The notes below the pieces were generated by a model. The model saw only the letters and a program-made list of their open reading frames with translations. It made no database searches and had not been told where the DNA came from. A stretch of DNA of 52,384 nucleotides from Clostridia bacterium (lineage in GTDB: Bacteria > Bacillota > Clostridia > Oscillospirales > CAG-272), in assembly GCA_017625755.1 (NCBI GenBank), contig JAGAKG010000006.1, positions 1-52,384 of the forward strand, given 5' to 3'. The translations under genes and the position numbers were made by a program. Positions 38,823-47,421 of this stretch are shown piece by piece. The stretch's first letter is position 1, and each line of letters begins with the position of its first letter.

Positions 38823-38850
38823 GGATATTCTATTACTATAATGGCATAAT

Positions 38851-38882
38851 AAAAAGCTTTCTCTTAGGGAGAAAGCTTTTTT
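38851..38882 (+). terminator. Terminator after tadA
   Basis: Stem AAAAGCTTTCTC/GGAGAAAGCTTTT with loop TTAG, ending in six T; bidirectional by its A/T flanks. Confidence 0.95.
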
Positions 38883-38941
38883 ATATAAGTTGAATTTTTC
38901 TTTGGTTTCAAAAAATATTTTTTGAAAAATCGTATAAGCCC

Positions 38942-38970
38942 TTGCATTTTTACATAAGCTATGGTATAAT
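38942..38970 (+). promoter_or_regulatory. Promoter of the hemolysin III-like gene
   Basis: TTGCAT (38942-38947), 17 bp, TATAAT (38965-38970), 50 bp before the start codon. Confidence 0.8.
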
Positions 38971-39020
38971 AACTTTGATAAGTAGTATTCAAAACTATAT
39001 TTCGGAGAGGAGAATATTAT

Positions 39021-39695
39021 ATGACTGCGAGAACGAAGATAAAAGACAGGATTCTGCCCGTATACACTATGGGCGAGGAGATATTCAATATGGTGTCCCA
39101 CATTGTGGGCGGAGCGCTTGGAATTGCGACGCTTGTTATATGCGTGCTGATTGCGGCATTCGACGGAAACACGGCGGGCGTTATTTGCAGTGCGATATTC
39201 GGTACATCTATGATAGTTTTGTATACGATGTCGAGCATATACCACGGGCTTCGCGGTGAGACAGCAAAGAAGGTATTTCAGGTCATAGACCACTGTACGA
39301 TATATTTCCTTATCGCGGGAACATACACGCCTATGCTCGTTTGCGGACTTTCAAAAACCGCTCCCCTTGCGGCGTGGATAACCCTTGCGGCGGTTTGGGG
39401 ACTCACCGCGGTAGCCGTGACGCTTACCGCTATCGACCTGAAAAAGTATAAGGTGTTCAGTATGATATGCTATATCGGTATGGGCTGGGCTATCATCTTT
39501 TCGATAGATAAGATGTATCACGCACTCGGTCCCGCGGGCTTTGGACTGTTACTTGCGGGTGGCATTATGTATACGGGTGGAGTCATATTCTTCAAGCTCG
39601 GTAAAAATATCAGGTACTTTCACTCTATATTCCATCTGTTTACCCTCGCGGGAAGTATTCTCCATACGCTCTGCGTTATGTTTTATGTACTGTAA
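39021..39695 (+). CDS. Hemolysin III / PAQR-family membrane protein
   Basis: A 224-residue protein with seven predicted membrane segments of the YqfA/hemolysin III family, related to eukaryotic PAQR receptors. Family marks: NMVSHIVGGALG, SSIYHG with the conserved Ser and His, DHCTIYFLIAGTYTP and the C-terminal FHLFTLAGSILH, whose His residues are thought to bind zinc. Function is not settled; some members influence membrane lipids or lyse cells when overproduced. Has its own promoter and terminator. Confidence 0.92.
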   Translation: MTARTKIKDRILPVYTMGEEIFNMVSHIVGGALGIATLVICVLIAAFDGNTAGVICSAIFGTSMIVLYTMSSIYHGLRGETAKKVFQVIDHCTIYFLIAGTYTPMLVCGLSKTAPLAAWITLAAVWGLTAVAVTLTAIDLKKYKVFSMICYIGMGWAIIFSIDKMYHALGPAGFGLLLAGGIMYTGGVIFFKLGKNIRYFHSIFHLFTLAGSILHTLCVMFYVL

Positions 39696-39702
39696 AATAT
39701 CT

Positions 39703-39735
39703 ATCCCGACCTCACATAAAGAGGTCGGGATTTTT
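39703..39735 (+). terminator. Terminator of the hemolysin III-like gene
   Basis: Perfect 11-bp stem ATCCCGACCTC/GAGGTCGGGAT, 7-nt loop, then TTTTT. Confidence 0.95.
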
Positions 39736-39792
39736 GTGCTTTCGGAGAGGCTGAGTTAGAAAAATCACGACTTCTGCATCTAAATGACTCAG

Positions 39793-39841
39793 TACCTTAT
39801 GTTGATTTTGGGTTGACAATATTCTCCTTATAAGGTATAAT
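39793..39841 (+). promoter_or_regulatory. Promoter of the AGCS symporter gene with overlapping palindrome
   Basis: TTGACA (39813-39818), 17 bp, TATAAT (39836-39841), both perfect. A 10-bp palindrome CCTTATAAGG (39826-39835) ends where the -10 box begins, and its arm ATAAGGTA (39830-39837) is repeated in inverted form as TACCTTAT at 39793-39800. This geometry suits a repressor operator. Confidence 0.8.
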
Positions 39842-39875
39842 TTATAGGTAAGCTATTTTGAGGGAGATTTGAATT

Positions 39876-41294
39876 ATGTTTGGTGTGATTGAAAAAATAA
39901 TTGCGCTTTTAAATGACGCGCTATATAGTTATATTTTGATAATTCTTCTGGTGGCAGGCGGACTTTTCTTCACTTTGCGCTCGAAATTCGTTCAGTTCAG
40001 AATGTTCCCCGAGCAGCTGCGTGTGGTCGGTGAAAAGCCCGACGGAGCGAAGGGCGAAAAGAAGGTGTCCTCTTTTCAAGCGCTTATGGTTTCTACCGCA
40101 TCGCGCGTGGGCACGGGAAATATCATAGGCGTTTCCACAGCGCTCTGTCTCGGCGGATTCGGCTCTGTTTTCTGGATGTGGGTCATAGCCGTTATCGGCG
40201 GAGCGTCGGCGTTTGTCGAAAGCACCTTGGCGCAGATATATAAGAAAAAAGGTCCTGACGGCTGCTACGGCGGTCCTGCATATTACATAGAGACCGCGCT
40301 TCATTGCCGTCCGCTCGCTATAGTATTTTCCGTATTGCTGATAATCACATACGGCTTCGGCTTCAATATGCTTGCGTCATATAATCTGCAATCGACATTC
40401 TCGGCGTATAGTTTTTATAATGCGAAATTTACGCCGTGGATAATCGGATTTATAATCGCCGTGATTGTTGGCTACTGCCTTTTCGGCGGTGGCTCGCGAG
40501 TTGTTAAGATCACTAGCTTGCTGGTTCCCGTGATGGGTGTTGCCTATATTCTGGTGGCTTTTGTTATAATAATACTGAATGTAAAAATGCTTCCCACGGT
40601 GTTTGGCAGAATTTTCTCCGAGGCGTTTGACTTCAGAGCTATCTTTGGCGGATTTGGCGGCTCCTGCGTTATGTACGGAATAAAGAGAGGTCTTTTCTCA
40701 AACGAGGCGGGTGTCGGCTCGGCGCCGAATGCGTCGGCATCGGCGGAAACGACTCACCCCGCAAAGCAGGGACTTGTTCAGATACTCTCTGTATTTATAG
40801 ATACGATACTCGTCTGCTCGGCAACCGCGTTTATGTGTATGTGCTCGGGCATCGAGCCGAGCGCAGAGTTGTCGGGAGCGCCGTACATACAGGCGGCTAT
40901 GCGCAGCACTCTCGGCAGCTTCGGTCCGATATTTATTACCGTTTCGATGATACTCTTTGCGTTCACCACGCTTCTCGGAAACCTTTATTATGTCGATAAG
41001 GCGTTGAGCCATATTCTCGGACGCGTTCCGAGCAGGGCGTTCAGGTATGTTTATTATATTATTGCTTCGCTCGTAATCTTTGTCGGCGCAGGCCTCGGCG
41101 CGGATTTTCTCTGGAATATGGCAGACCTCACGATGGGCTGTATGGCAATAATCAATATTCCTGTTATTCTTATCCTCGGGAAATATGCTTTCAGGGCGCT
41201 TCGCGATTACAGCGCTCAAAAGAAGGCAGGGAAGAATCCCGTTTTCCACGCGAAGGATATCGGACTTCCGCACGATGTGGATTATTGGAAATAA
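39876..41294 (+). CDS. Sodium:alanine/glycine symporter (AGCS family)
   Basis: Imports alanine or glycine with sodium. The 472-residue protein has about eleven membrane segments and AGCS marks: FTLRSKFVQFRMFPEQLRVV, STASRVGTGNIIGVSTAL, GPAYYIE, GIKRGLFSNEAGVGSAPNAS and a late TLLGNLYYVDKAL region. GLFSNEAG is the sodium and substrate-site signature. Single-gene transcript between a consensus promoter and the bidirectional terminator. Substrate preference cannot be read from sequence alone. Confidence 0.94.
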   Translation: MFGVIEKIIALLNDALYSYILIILLVAGGLFFTLRSKFVQFRMFPEQLRVVGEKPDGAKGEKKVSSFQALMVSTASRVGTGNIIGVSTALCLGGFGSVFWMWVIAVIGGASAFVESTLAQIYKKKGPDGCYGGPAYYIETALHCRPLAIVFSVLLIITYGFGFNMLASYNLQSTFSAYSFYNAKFTPWIIGFIIAVIVGYCLFGGGSRVVKITSLLVPVMGVAYILVAFVIIILNVKMLPTVFGRIFSEAFDFRAIFGGFGGSCVMYGIKRGLFSNEAGVGSAPNASASAETTHPAKQGLVQILSVFIDTILVCSATAFMCMCSGIEPSAELSGAPYIQAAMRSTLGSFGPIFITVSMILFAFTTLLGNLYYVDKALSHILGRVPSRAFRYVYYIIASLVIFVGAGLGADFLWNMADLTMGCMAIINIPVILILGKYAFRALRDYSAQKKAGKNPVFHAKDIGLPHDVDYWK

Positions 41295-41311
41295 TTGAAA
41301 GAGTCATACAG

Positions 41312-41346
41312 AAAAAATGGCGGTTGCATCGCAACCGCCATTTTTT
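41312..41346. terminator. Bidirectional terminator between the symporter and the Gld-type operon
   Basis: Perfect stem AAAAAATGGCGGTTGC/GCAACCGCCATTTTTT with ATC loop between convergent genes. Confidence 0.95.
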
Positions 41347-41351
41347 GTTTT

Positions 41352-43550
41352 TTAATTTTTAGCGTCGGGATCAATTATCTCATCGGCAAAGAATTTCTGC
41401 GCGTCGGATACGATTTTGTTGACTCTGTTGGTGAGAACATAAAATCCGCCGTTGCCGTTGATAGTGACATACGCCTTTCGGCTTGCGTTCGGAATTGAGT
41501 AGAACTTGTAAACATCCGACTCGCCTTCGATGTTCTTTATCGTCATCGTGAGGAGAAGCCTTGAGGAATCGTTTATAAGCGCGCTTTCCTCCTCGGGGGT
41601 CATTTCGTAGGAGTTCTCAAGCGTTGCCGTTATCAGCGTGGTATAGAACTTTCTGAAATGTCCCGTACCGTATCTGATATACGAGGTCTCCTCGCCGCTC
41701 GGTGAGGTTATTATCACGCGGTCGGCTGTAACCTTGACAACCGCTCCGCTCTGAGTTGTTATTGTACCGGGAACGACTCTTACCTGCGAGCCTATCTTGT
41801 TATAAGCGTAGTATGCGTCGGTTATAGAAAGCTCCTTGCCCGTGCTGCTTACGCAGGTTATCTGTGATTCGGTTATCGTCCATACTCTGTTTTCTTTGTC
41901 AAGGAAGGAGATGCCCGGGAAGGTGGAGATATCGTTTCCTTCAGAGTCGGTCGCGTTCACAACCAGATTTGTGGAGCTTGGACCTTTATCCTGAGAGCTT
42001 TCCTCGTTGTCAAGCTCGAAGGTTGCCGAATAATTCGGGGATTCAATGGTAATTGACTCGCAATGAGCGATATTTATAGAAACATAGTTCTTCGTTATCC
42101 ACTTCATCTTGTTCCATTCAAGGAAATCAAAGGTATGTCCCTCAACCTCGACTATCATATCGTAGCTATAAAGGAATTCGCTGTCCTCGCTCTCGGCATC
42201 GTATATTACCGAATAGACATAATAGTTTCCGTTGTCGTTCTTCTTGCTTATCATTATCCACGGGCGAATCTTACTGCTCTCGACGCCCGATTCCTCGTCC
42301 TCGGGTATTTCGTAGTCGTACGAGAGGATATATTCCGCCATAAACTCTACGGTTTTCTCGCCGTTTTCTCCCTCAACCTCCTCGGCGAGTCCGTATTTCA
42401 GAAAATCCTCGTCGGTAGGCATAAGCTTGGTGACCTCAACATAGGAGGGAGTGTATATCGAATTCAGCATAGCGGCGATATTGGTTCCGTCAGGTATATA
42501 TCCCTTGAAATTCGAGGATATAAATTCATATGCGTTGTAGTGATTGAGAGTGTTTTCTCTGTCATCCATATCGACATACGAAAATCCGAGAACCGTTCTA
42601 TATCCGCTTTCGTCGCTTGCGTCTCTCTGACTGAACATAAAGTTCTTAACGGTGGAATAGGTGTTCATCGTCATAGGGTAGGATATAAGCGGAGTCGCGA
42701 AATATTCAACGGGCTCAAACACCGACTTGATAAAGTCGGGAGCAAGCACATATACCGCATCGCGTTTCGTCTCGGTCTTACCCTCGACCTTTACATACTG
42801 TGCGTAGTATCCGCCGCCCGTAACGAGCATATCGCCGATTATGACCTTGAACTTTTCGCCGTCCATATCGGTGATAACATAATACGCGGGCTCGTAGGTG
42901 TATTCCTCACCCTCGTCGTTTACACGCGTCTCACTCACAAGACCGTATTCGGAAAACTCACCGTTTTCGTCCTTGATGGGGTCCTGAATCTTTCTTGTGG
43001 AAATGGTGTAGCCCGCGCCGACATAGAGGTCGGAAAAAGTGTCGGGATCATAGCTAACAAACGGAGCGCCCTTGATGGAAAAGTCATAGGAGTCGTCCTG
43101 CTTGTCCTTGAGAATGTTGTATCTGTGGAATGTGAATGACCCTGTGTCGTTATAGACCGTGAGGGAGCGTATTTCATCCTTGCTCTTTTTCGGGAACATC
43201 AGTATTCTCGAATTGGTTCCCAGCTCCTCGTTGTCCTCGGTGTCAAGTATTGCGGCTATCTCGTACGAGCCTGTTTCGCTGTCAAGCTCGATGAGCGTGC
43301 CCGCCTCGGTCACATAATATCCAAACTCTCCGTCGAGTGGAAGCTCCTCACCGTCCTTGGAATACATAGCGTAAACTCCGTCCTTGTATCGAATGAGGTA
43401 TTTTGTATCGTCTACATCAACGAAGACCTCTGTGGTGGATATATATGCAACGAGTACTATTACGGGAATGAGAAGCACTATGAGCGCAGACGACACTATT
43501 ATGGCGATTATTCGCCTTTTCATTAATGAGCGTTTCTGTTCTCTTATCAT
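41352..43550 (-). CDS. DUF4340 domain membrane-anchored protein of a Gld-type ABC system
   Basis: A 732-residue protein with a basic start and one N-terminal membrane segment (about 14-36), then a large, very acidic extracytoplasmic part with repeated short beta-like units (YGLVSETRVNDEGEEYTYEP and similar). DUF4340 proteins accompany GldG-like subunits. Unusually long for the family, with several repeats of the domain. ATG at 43550 follows AGGAGA by 8 bases and overlaps the GldG stop (ATGA), so the two subunits are made together. Role unknown; it may gather substrate or cell-surface polymer for the transporter. Confidence 0.85.
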   Translation of the reverse strand: MIREQKRSLMKRRIIAIIVSSALIVLLIPVIVLVAYISTTEVFVDVDDTKYLIRYKDGVYAMYSKDGEELPLDGEFGYYVTEAGTLIELDSETGSYEIAAILDTEDNEELGTNSRILMFPKKSKDEIRSLTVYNDTGSFTFHRYNILKDKQDDSYDFSIKGAPFVSYDPDTFSDLYVGAGYTISTRKIQDPIKDENGEFSEYGLVSETRVNDEGEEYTYEPAYYVITDMDGEKFKVIIGDMLVTGGGYYAQYVKVEGKTETKRDAVYVLAPDFIKSVFEPVEYFATPLISYPMTMNTYSTVKNFMFSQRDASDESGYRTVLGFSYVDMDDRENTLNHYNAYEFISSNFKGYIPDGTNIAAMLNSIYTPSYVEVTKLMPTDEDFLKYGLAEEVEGENGEKTVEFMAEYILSYDYEIPEDEESGVESSKIRPWIMISKKNDNGNYYVYSVIYDAESEDSEFLYSYDMIVEVEGHTFDFLEWNKMKWITKNYVSINIAHCESITIESPNYSATFELDNEESSQDKGPSSTNLVVNATDSEGNDISTFPGISFLDKENRVWTITESQITCVSSTGKELSITDAYYAYNKIGSQVRVVPGTITTQSGAVVKVTADRVIITSPSGEETSYIRYGTGHFRKFYTTLITATLENSYEMTPEEESALINDSSRLLLTMTIKNIEGESDVYKFYSIPNASRKAYVTINGNGGFYVLTNRVNKIVSDAQKFFADEIIDPDAKN

Positions 43551-45253
43551 CTGTTCTTTCTCCTGATAAGCACGATAGCGCCTGATATGATAGCTATTAA
43601 TGCGGGAACAACTGTCAGCACTACTGTGTACTGGGTGGATTCTGCGGTCGTGATGCTGTCGATATCATAGTCCGCGAAGGGCTTGGGCTCGAGTCCGACG
43701 GGAACGGGCTCCTTACCGATAGCGCGGCAAGCCGAAAGCAGGACATCTGCGTTTCCGTATGACGCCGAATCGAGGTAGGTCGATGCGCTGAACTGAGTCG
43801 AGCCGCAGGCGAGGACATAGGAATTTTCGTCTACCGATGTGTAGTTGGATTCCTGAGTTGAGCGGTTCTCAACCGAAAGCGTCATAAGCTTGAGGGGATT
43901 GTTTTTGGTTGCCGATTCGATCTCCTCGCCGCCCGCGTGAGCTACCGCGTTTTCACTCGTAACAAAAACATCGTATATCGATCTGGAAACGCCGTTGGAA
44001 TAATAGCTTCCGTAGTCGAACTGTTCAGATTCGTCCTCCTCGTCGACATAATGCGCGGGGTCAAAGGTGTAGGAGATAGACATAGCGCGTGGGAATATTA
44101 CTCTCTTGGGATATCCCGCACTTCTCATATCTTCGGTGACCGAGCCGCCAAGACCGTAGTCTGCGTACTCTCCGACTATCGAATATCCGTCTTTCGTGAT
44201 TGCCTGAGAGGAATCCTTTATCATATGGGGGTAGATGCTGTTTTCATCGGTCTCCTTGTTGAACTTGATGCCCCACTCAGCGAGGTAGCCCTCAAACTCG
44301 GGCAGGTCAACGGGGGAGTCGGGAGACATAAACACCATAAGCGAGTTGGTCTCGTCAAGGAAAGCGTCAAGCTTTACTATCTCGTCGATATCCGAGCCCG
44401 AAAGTCCGTCATTTACGAGAAAATCCTCTACTGGGTTGAATACAACCATAAGTCTGCAATCCTTGGGAATCTCCTCCTCCTCGAGGTTAAGCTCCTGAAC
44501 GATATAGCCCGCGTCAACGAGTGTTTCGAGGAGAGAATAATCGAGGAATGTTTCGCCGTGGTTAGTTGTGAAGCAAGCGATGGGAGATTCTGCTCTCGTT
44601 ACCGCGAGGATACCCGATACGAACTTCTTCTCGCCGTTGTATGCCCAAGGCTCCTCGGATTCTGCCGTGTCAAAGGTGAAGAAGCTTCTGATATTGTATA
44701 TTCTGAATTCGGTTCCGAATTCAACTATAACGCTCGTGGTAGCTATGGTCGAGCTTGATGTGGTCTTGTATTTCGAGACCGCCGAGGGGTTTCTTATGAT
44801 GTTGTAGTTTATGACATTGATATGGTCGGGGAACTCGGTCTGAAGCTCGAGAGCAGTGTTGTAAACATATCTCTGAGAGGAATTGCTCTGGAGAGTGTCG
44901 ATATCGTCGCAGAATATTATATTTATCATAATATCCTCGTCGAGATATCCCTCGTCGCCCTCAGAGAGTCCGTTTGCCTCGTTGCTCTCCTTGTTTTCTT
45001 CTCTTATCGAGTCGACCATTTCTATGGGAGAGGTCGTCTCAAACTTGGAGTCGCCGTCGCGAAGGAGCGCCTTACTCTCATCGGAGAGTGTGTAGAGCAG
45101 GTCGGGAGTCATATCGACATACCAGGTGAATTTCTGCGAGAGCATTGAGAAAATTACATTTACTATAATAATGATTGCGATTATGAGAGCGGTGAGAGCC
45201 GCTGTTACGCCACCGTAGCGGATCTTACGGCTGTTTACAGAAAATTTCTTCAT
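43547..45253 (-). CDS. GldG-like ABC-transporter accessory protein
   Basis: A 568-residue protein with an N-terminal membrane segment (14-37), a long extracytoplasmic domain (VDMTPDLLYTLSDESKALL is the hallmark opening of GldG-type proteins, and VVFNPVEDF and FMSPDSPVDLPEF occur later) and a C-terminal membrane segment (about 543-562) followed by RRKNR. In Bacteroidetes GldA-GldF-GldG serve gliding; in Clostridia the same trio occurs without gliding genes and exports or positions something unknown at the envelope. Lies between the permease and DUF4340 genes. Confidence 0.88.
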   Translation of the reverse strand: MKKFSVNSRKIRYGGVTAALTALIIAIIIIVNVIFSMLSQKFTWYVDMTPDLLYTLSDESKALLRDGDSKFETTSPIEMVDSIREENKESNEANGLSEGDEGYLDEDIMINIIFCDDIDTLQSNSSQRYVYNTALELQTEFPDHINVINYNIIRNPSAVSKYKTTSSSTIATTSVIVEFGTEFRIYNIRSFFTFDTAESEEPWAYNGEKKFVSGILAVTRAESPIACFTTNHGETFLDYSLLETLVDAGYIVQELNLEEEEIPKDCRLMVVFNPVEDFLVNDGLSGSDIDEIVKLDAFLDETNSLMVFMSPDSPVDLPEFEGYLAEWGIKFNKETDENSIYPHMIKDSSQAITKDGYSIVGEYADYGLGGSVTEDMRSAGYPKRVIFPRAMSISYTFDPAHYVDEEDESEQFDYGSYYSNGVSRSIYDVFVTSENAVAHAGGEEIESATKNNPLKLMTLSVENRSTQESNYTSVDENSYVLACGSTQFSASTYLDSASYGNADVLLSACRAIGKEPVPVGLEPKPFADYDIDSITTAESTQYTVVLTVVPALIAIISGAIVLIRRKNR

Positions 45254-45275
45254 TATATTTACCTACCTTTCTGTA

Positions 45276-46022
45276 TCAGCCCCAACGGCGCTTGTCGTAA
45301 ACGCGCACGGTGAGAAGCAGGAATACGCCTGTTATAGACAGATAATAAATTATAGCCGAGAAATCTATATATCCGTTCTGGAAGGCATTGAATCGGCTCA
45401 TAAAGCAGAACCAGTCGATAACGAATCTTATCGCGTAAACATCAATGAAGTTGTTCACAAGGTTGAGTATGAGCATAACCACGATTATCGCAACCGTGAT
45501 TATTGCTGCCGCGAGCTGGTTCTCTGTAAGCGAGGAGACGAAAACTCCGATAGCGATGAACGCCGCTCCGATAAGGAGAACGCCTATCGTACAGCCAACT
45601 ATCTGCGCGGTAGAGGGACCTATGTGGACAGAGACATAATCCTGAGCTGCTCTTTCCTCATACGCGTATGCGTAGAGAGGGAAAAAGTTTATGCAGGAAA
45701 CGAGCATAGTGCCGCCGAAAAGCGTGTATGCCGCAAGGAACTTGCCAAGCACCATTTCCCATATTCTCACGGGAGCCGTGAGAAGAAGCTGCTCTGTGCG
45801 GAGCTTTTTTTCCTCAGAGAAGAGCTTCATAGTTAGCAGGGGAATGAGAACTATAAATGAGAATATAAGCATTGTGAAATAGGTTGATGTGCGGTAGCTC
45901 GACGAGCCGAGTGTCGTGTAACACAGCAGGAGCGCCGCCGCCGCGAGAAATACGCCGACATAAACATAACCGATTGCGTTTATGAAATACGAGCGCAGTT
46001 CTTTTTTGTAAATTGCAAACAT
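45276..46022 (-). CDS. ABC transporter permease (GldF/ABC-2 type)
   Basis: A 248-residue membrane protein with six hydrophobic segments. MFAIYKKELRSYFINAIGYV is the typical cytoplasmic start of ABC-2/GldF permeases, and LKLFSEEKKLRTEQLL-like MKLFSEEKKLRTEQLLLTAP forms the coupling loop. ATG at 46022 matches the family start, but the only strong ribosome site (AAAGGAG, 46065-46059) is 36 bases away, across a stable hairpin. A TTG at 46055 would be only 3 bases from it. The homology-based start is kept. Partner of the ATPase gene upstream. Confidence 0.85.
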   Translation of the reverse strand: MFAIYKKELRSYFINAIGYVYVGVFLAAAALLLCYTTLGSSSYRTSTYFTMLIFSFIVLIPLLTMKLFSEEKKLRTEQLLLTAPVRIWEMVLGKFLAAYTLFGGTMLVSCINFFPLYAYAYEERAAQDYVSVHIGPSTAQIVGCTIGVLLIGAAFIAIGVFVSSLTENQLAAAIITVAIIVVMLILNLVNNFIDVYAIRFVIDWFCFMSRFNAFQNGYIDFSAIIYYLSITGVFLLLTVRVYDKRRWG

Positions 46023-46065
46023 TGTATATACCGTCGGGGGAATACCCGCCGACAAAACTCCTTTC
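46023..46065 (-). promoter_or_regulatory. Hairpin between ribosome site and start codon of the permease gene
   Basis: On the minus strand AAAGGAGTTTT is followed by GTCGGCGGG-TATT-CCCCCGAC (8 pairs, one bulge) and then GGTATATACA before ATG. Folding would bring the ribosome site close to the start. Confidence 0.5.
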
Positions 46066-46079
46066 GTTTTTGTCTTGAA

Positions 46080-47165
46080 TTACTTTTTATCTTCGTTGTC
46101 GTCGTCGAACAGTCCGCCGAACTCGGAGGATTTCTTTTCTGTCTTTTCGACGATGTTCTTAGCAACCTCTGCCTCAATATTGCTACGCTGGCGACGGGAT
46201 TTTGTGCCGCGGCGCTCGTAGCGGTTTTTAGCTGAGGTCTGGTCAACTATCGTGATAAATATGTCCTCAAGACTCATACCGAGAGCCTCAAGACCTATAA
46301 GCGGCCAGTTCTTTTCGGCAAGGGAATAAAAGAGAGTTTTTCTGATATCAACTCCGACATCGCTCTCTATGGTATAGATGTAAGCGTCGCCGTCTCTCTG
46401 CGACAGAACCTCGGCGTAGATTATACCGGGCTTTGAGCGGAGAAGGGCGAGAACCTCTTTCTGTGGACCGCATATCTTCGCGTTGAAGCGGCGGCTGCTC
46501 TCGACGGCTCTCGTGATGTTCTCTGTCAGCTCGTCGGCAACTATCTTGCCCTTGTTTATAATAACGATACGGTCGCAGACCGCCTGAACCTCCTGGAGTA
46601 TGTGGGTCGAGAGAATGACTGTGTGGTCGCGTCCGAGTGTTCTGATAAGATTTCTGACCTCGATTATCTGCTTGGGGTCGAGTCCGACGGTAGGCTCGTC
46701 GAAAATAATCACCTCAGGGCTTCCGATAAGAGCCTGAGCGATGCCCACTCTCTGGCGGTATCCCTTTGAGAGGTGCTTTATAACTCTCTTGTATACATCG
46801 TTTATCTTAACGACCTCACATACCTCCGCGAGGTGCTTGTCGCGGTTGAGCTTACAGCCCTTAAGGTTGTAGTTAAAGATGAGATATTCCTCAACCGTCA
46901 TATCAAGATAGAGCGGGGGCTGCTCGGGGAGATATCCGATGTGCTTTTTTGCCTCGAGAGGGTTGTCCAACACATCGAGCCCCGCAATTGAAACGCTTCC
47001 CGCGGTGGCGGAGAGGTATCCTGTGAGAATATTCATAGTGGTACTCTTACCCGCGCCGTTAGGCCCGAGGAGACCGACTATCTCACCCTTTTTGACCTCA
47101 AAGCTGATATCGTCCACGGCGCAGTTCGAGCCGTAGTTTTTTACCAGATGTTCGATTTTTATCAT
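46080..47165 (-). CDS. ABC transporter ATP-binding protein (GldA-like)
   Basis: Energises the Gld-type transporter. The 361-residue protein has Walker A GPNGAGKST (34-42), the signature LSKGYRQRVGIAQAL, Walker B VIIFDEPTVGLDP and the switch His in LSTHIL. After the ATPase domain comes a DUF4162-like C-terminal region and a charged tail, first basic (RYERRGTKSRRQR), then acidic (LFDDDNEDKK), of about 55 residues that exceeds most relatives. ATG at 47165 follows AAGGA; the frame continues upstream without homology. First gene of the four-gene minus-strand operon. Confidence 0.93.
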   Translation of the reverse strand: MIKIEHLVKNYGSNCAVDDISFEVKKGEIVGLLGPNGAGKSTTMNILTGYLSATAGSVSIAGLDVLDNPLEAKKHIGYLPEQPPLYLDMTVEEYLIFNYNLKGCKLNRDKHLAEVCEVVKINDVYKRVIKHLSKGYRQRVGIAQALIGSPEVIIFDEPTVGLDPKQIIEVRNLIRTLGRDHTVILSTHILQEVQAVCDRIVIINKGKIVADELTENITRAVESSRRFNAKICGPQKEVLALLRSKPGIIYAEVLSQRDGDAYIYTIESDVGVDIRKTLFYSLAEKNWPLIGLEALGMSLEDIFITIVDQTSAKNRYERRGTKSRRQRSNIEAEVAKNIVEKTEKKSSEFGGLFDDDNEDKK

Positions 47166-47250
47166 AATGGGGAAATTCCTTTCATAAATTTCGGATTTTC
47201 TTTTGGGACAATCGTAAAAATCCCGATTTGCCCAAAGCGATACATAATAC

Positions 47251-47256
47251 ATTATA
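47251..47256 (-). promoter_or_regulatory. Extended -10 promoter of the Gld-type operon
   Basis: On the minus strand TGTTATAAT, 86 bp before the ATPase start. No good -35 box at 17 bp; the upstream region is AT-rich, so an extended -10 promoter is likely. Confidence 0.5.
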
Positions 47257-47338
47257 ACATATATATATAAACAAAATATGAACGGCAAAGCCTTTTGCCC
47301 AAATTTCTTGCGATTTTTGAGTGTTGTTTGTGGGACAT

Positions 47339-47367
47339 TTGACTTTCTCTTTGGTTTGTGATATAAT
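47339..47367 (+). promoter_or_regulatory. Promoter of the lipoprotein gene
   Basis: TTGACT (47339-47344), 17 bp, TATAAT (47362-47367), 54 bp upstream of the start codon and divergent from the Gld-type operon. Confidence 0.85.
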
Positions 47368-47421
47368 TATTTTAGCTTATCAGTATTTATCCGTTTTGTG
47401 GTATCAGCAAAGGAGATTGTT

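Noticed and set aside
42063..44758. Plus-strand frames of 358 and 273 codons opposite the DUF4340 and GldG-like genes
   Set aside because: Both are antisense to well-supported minus-strand genes and show no domains, promoter or ribosome site.
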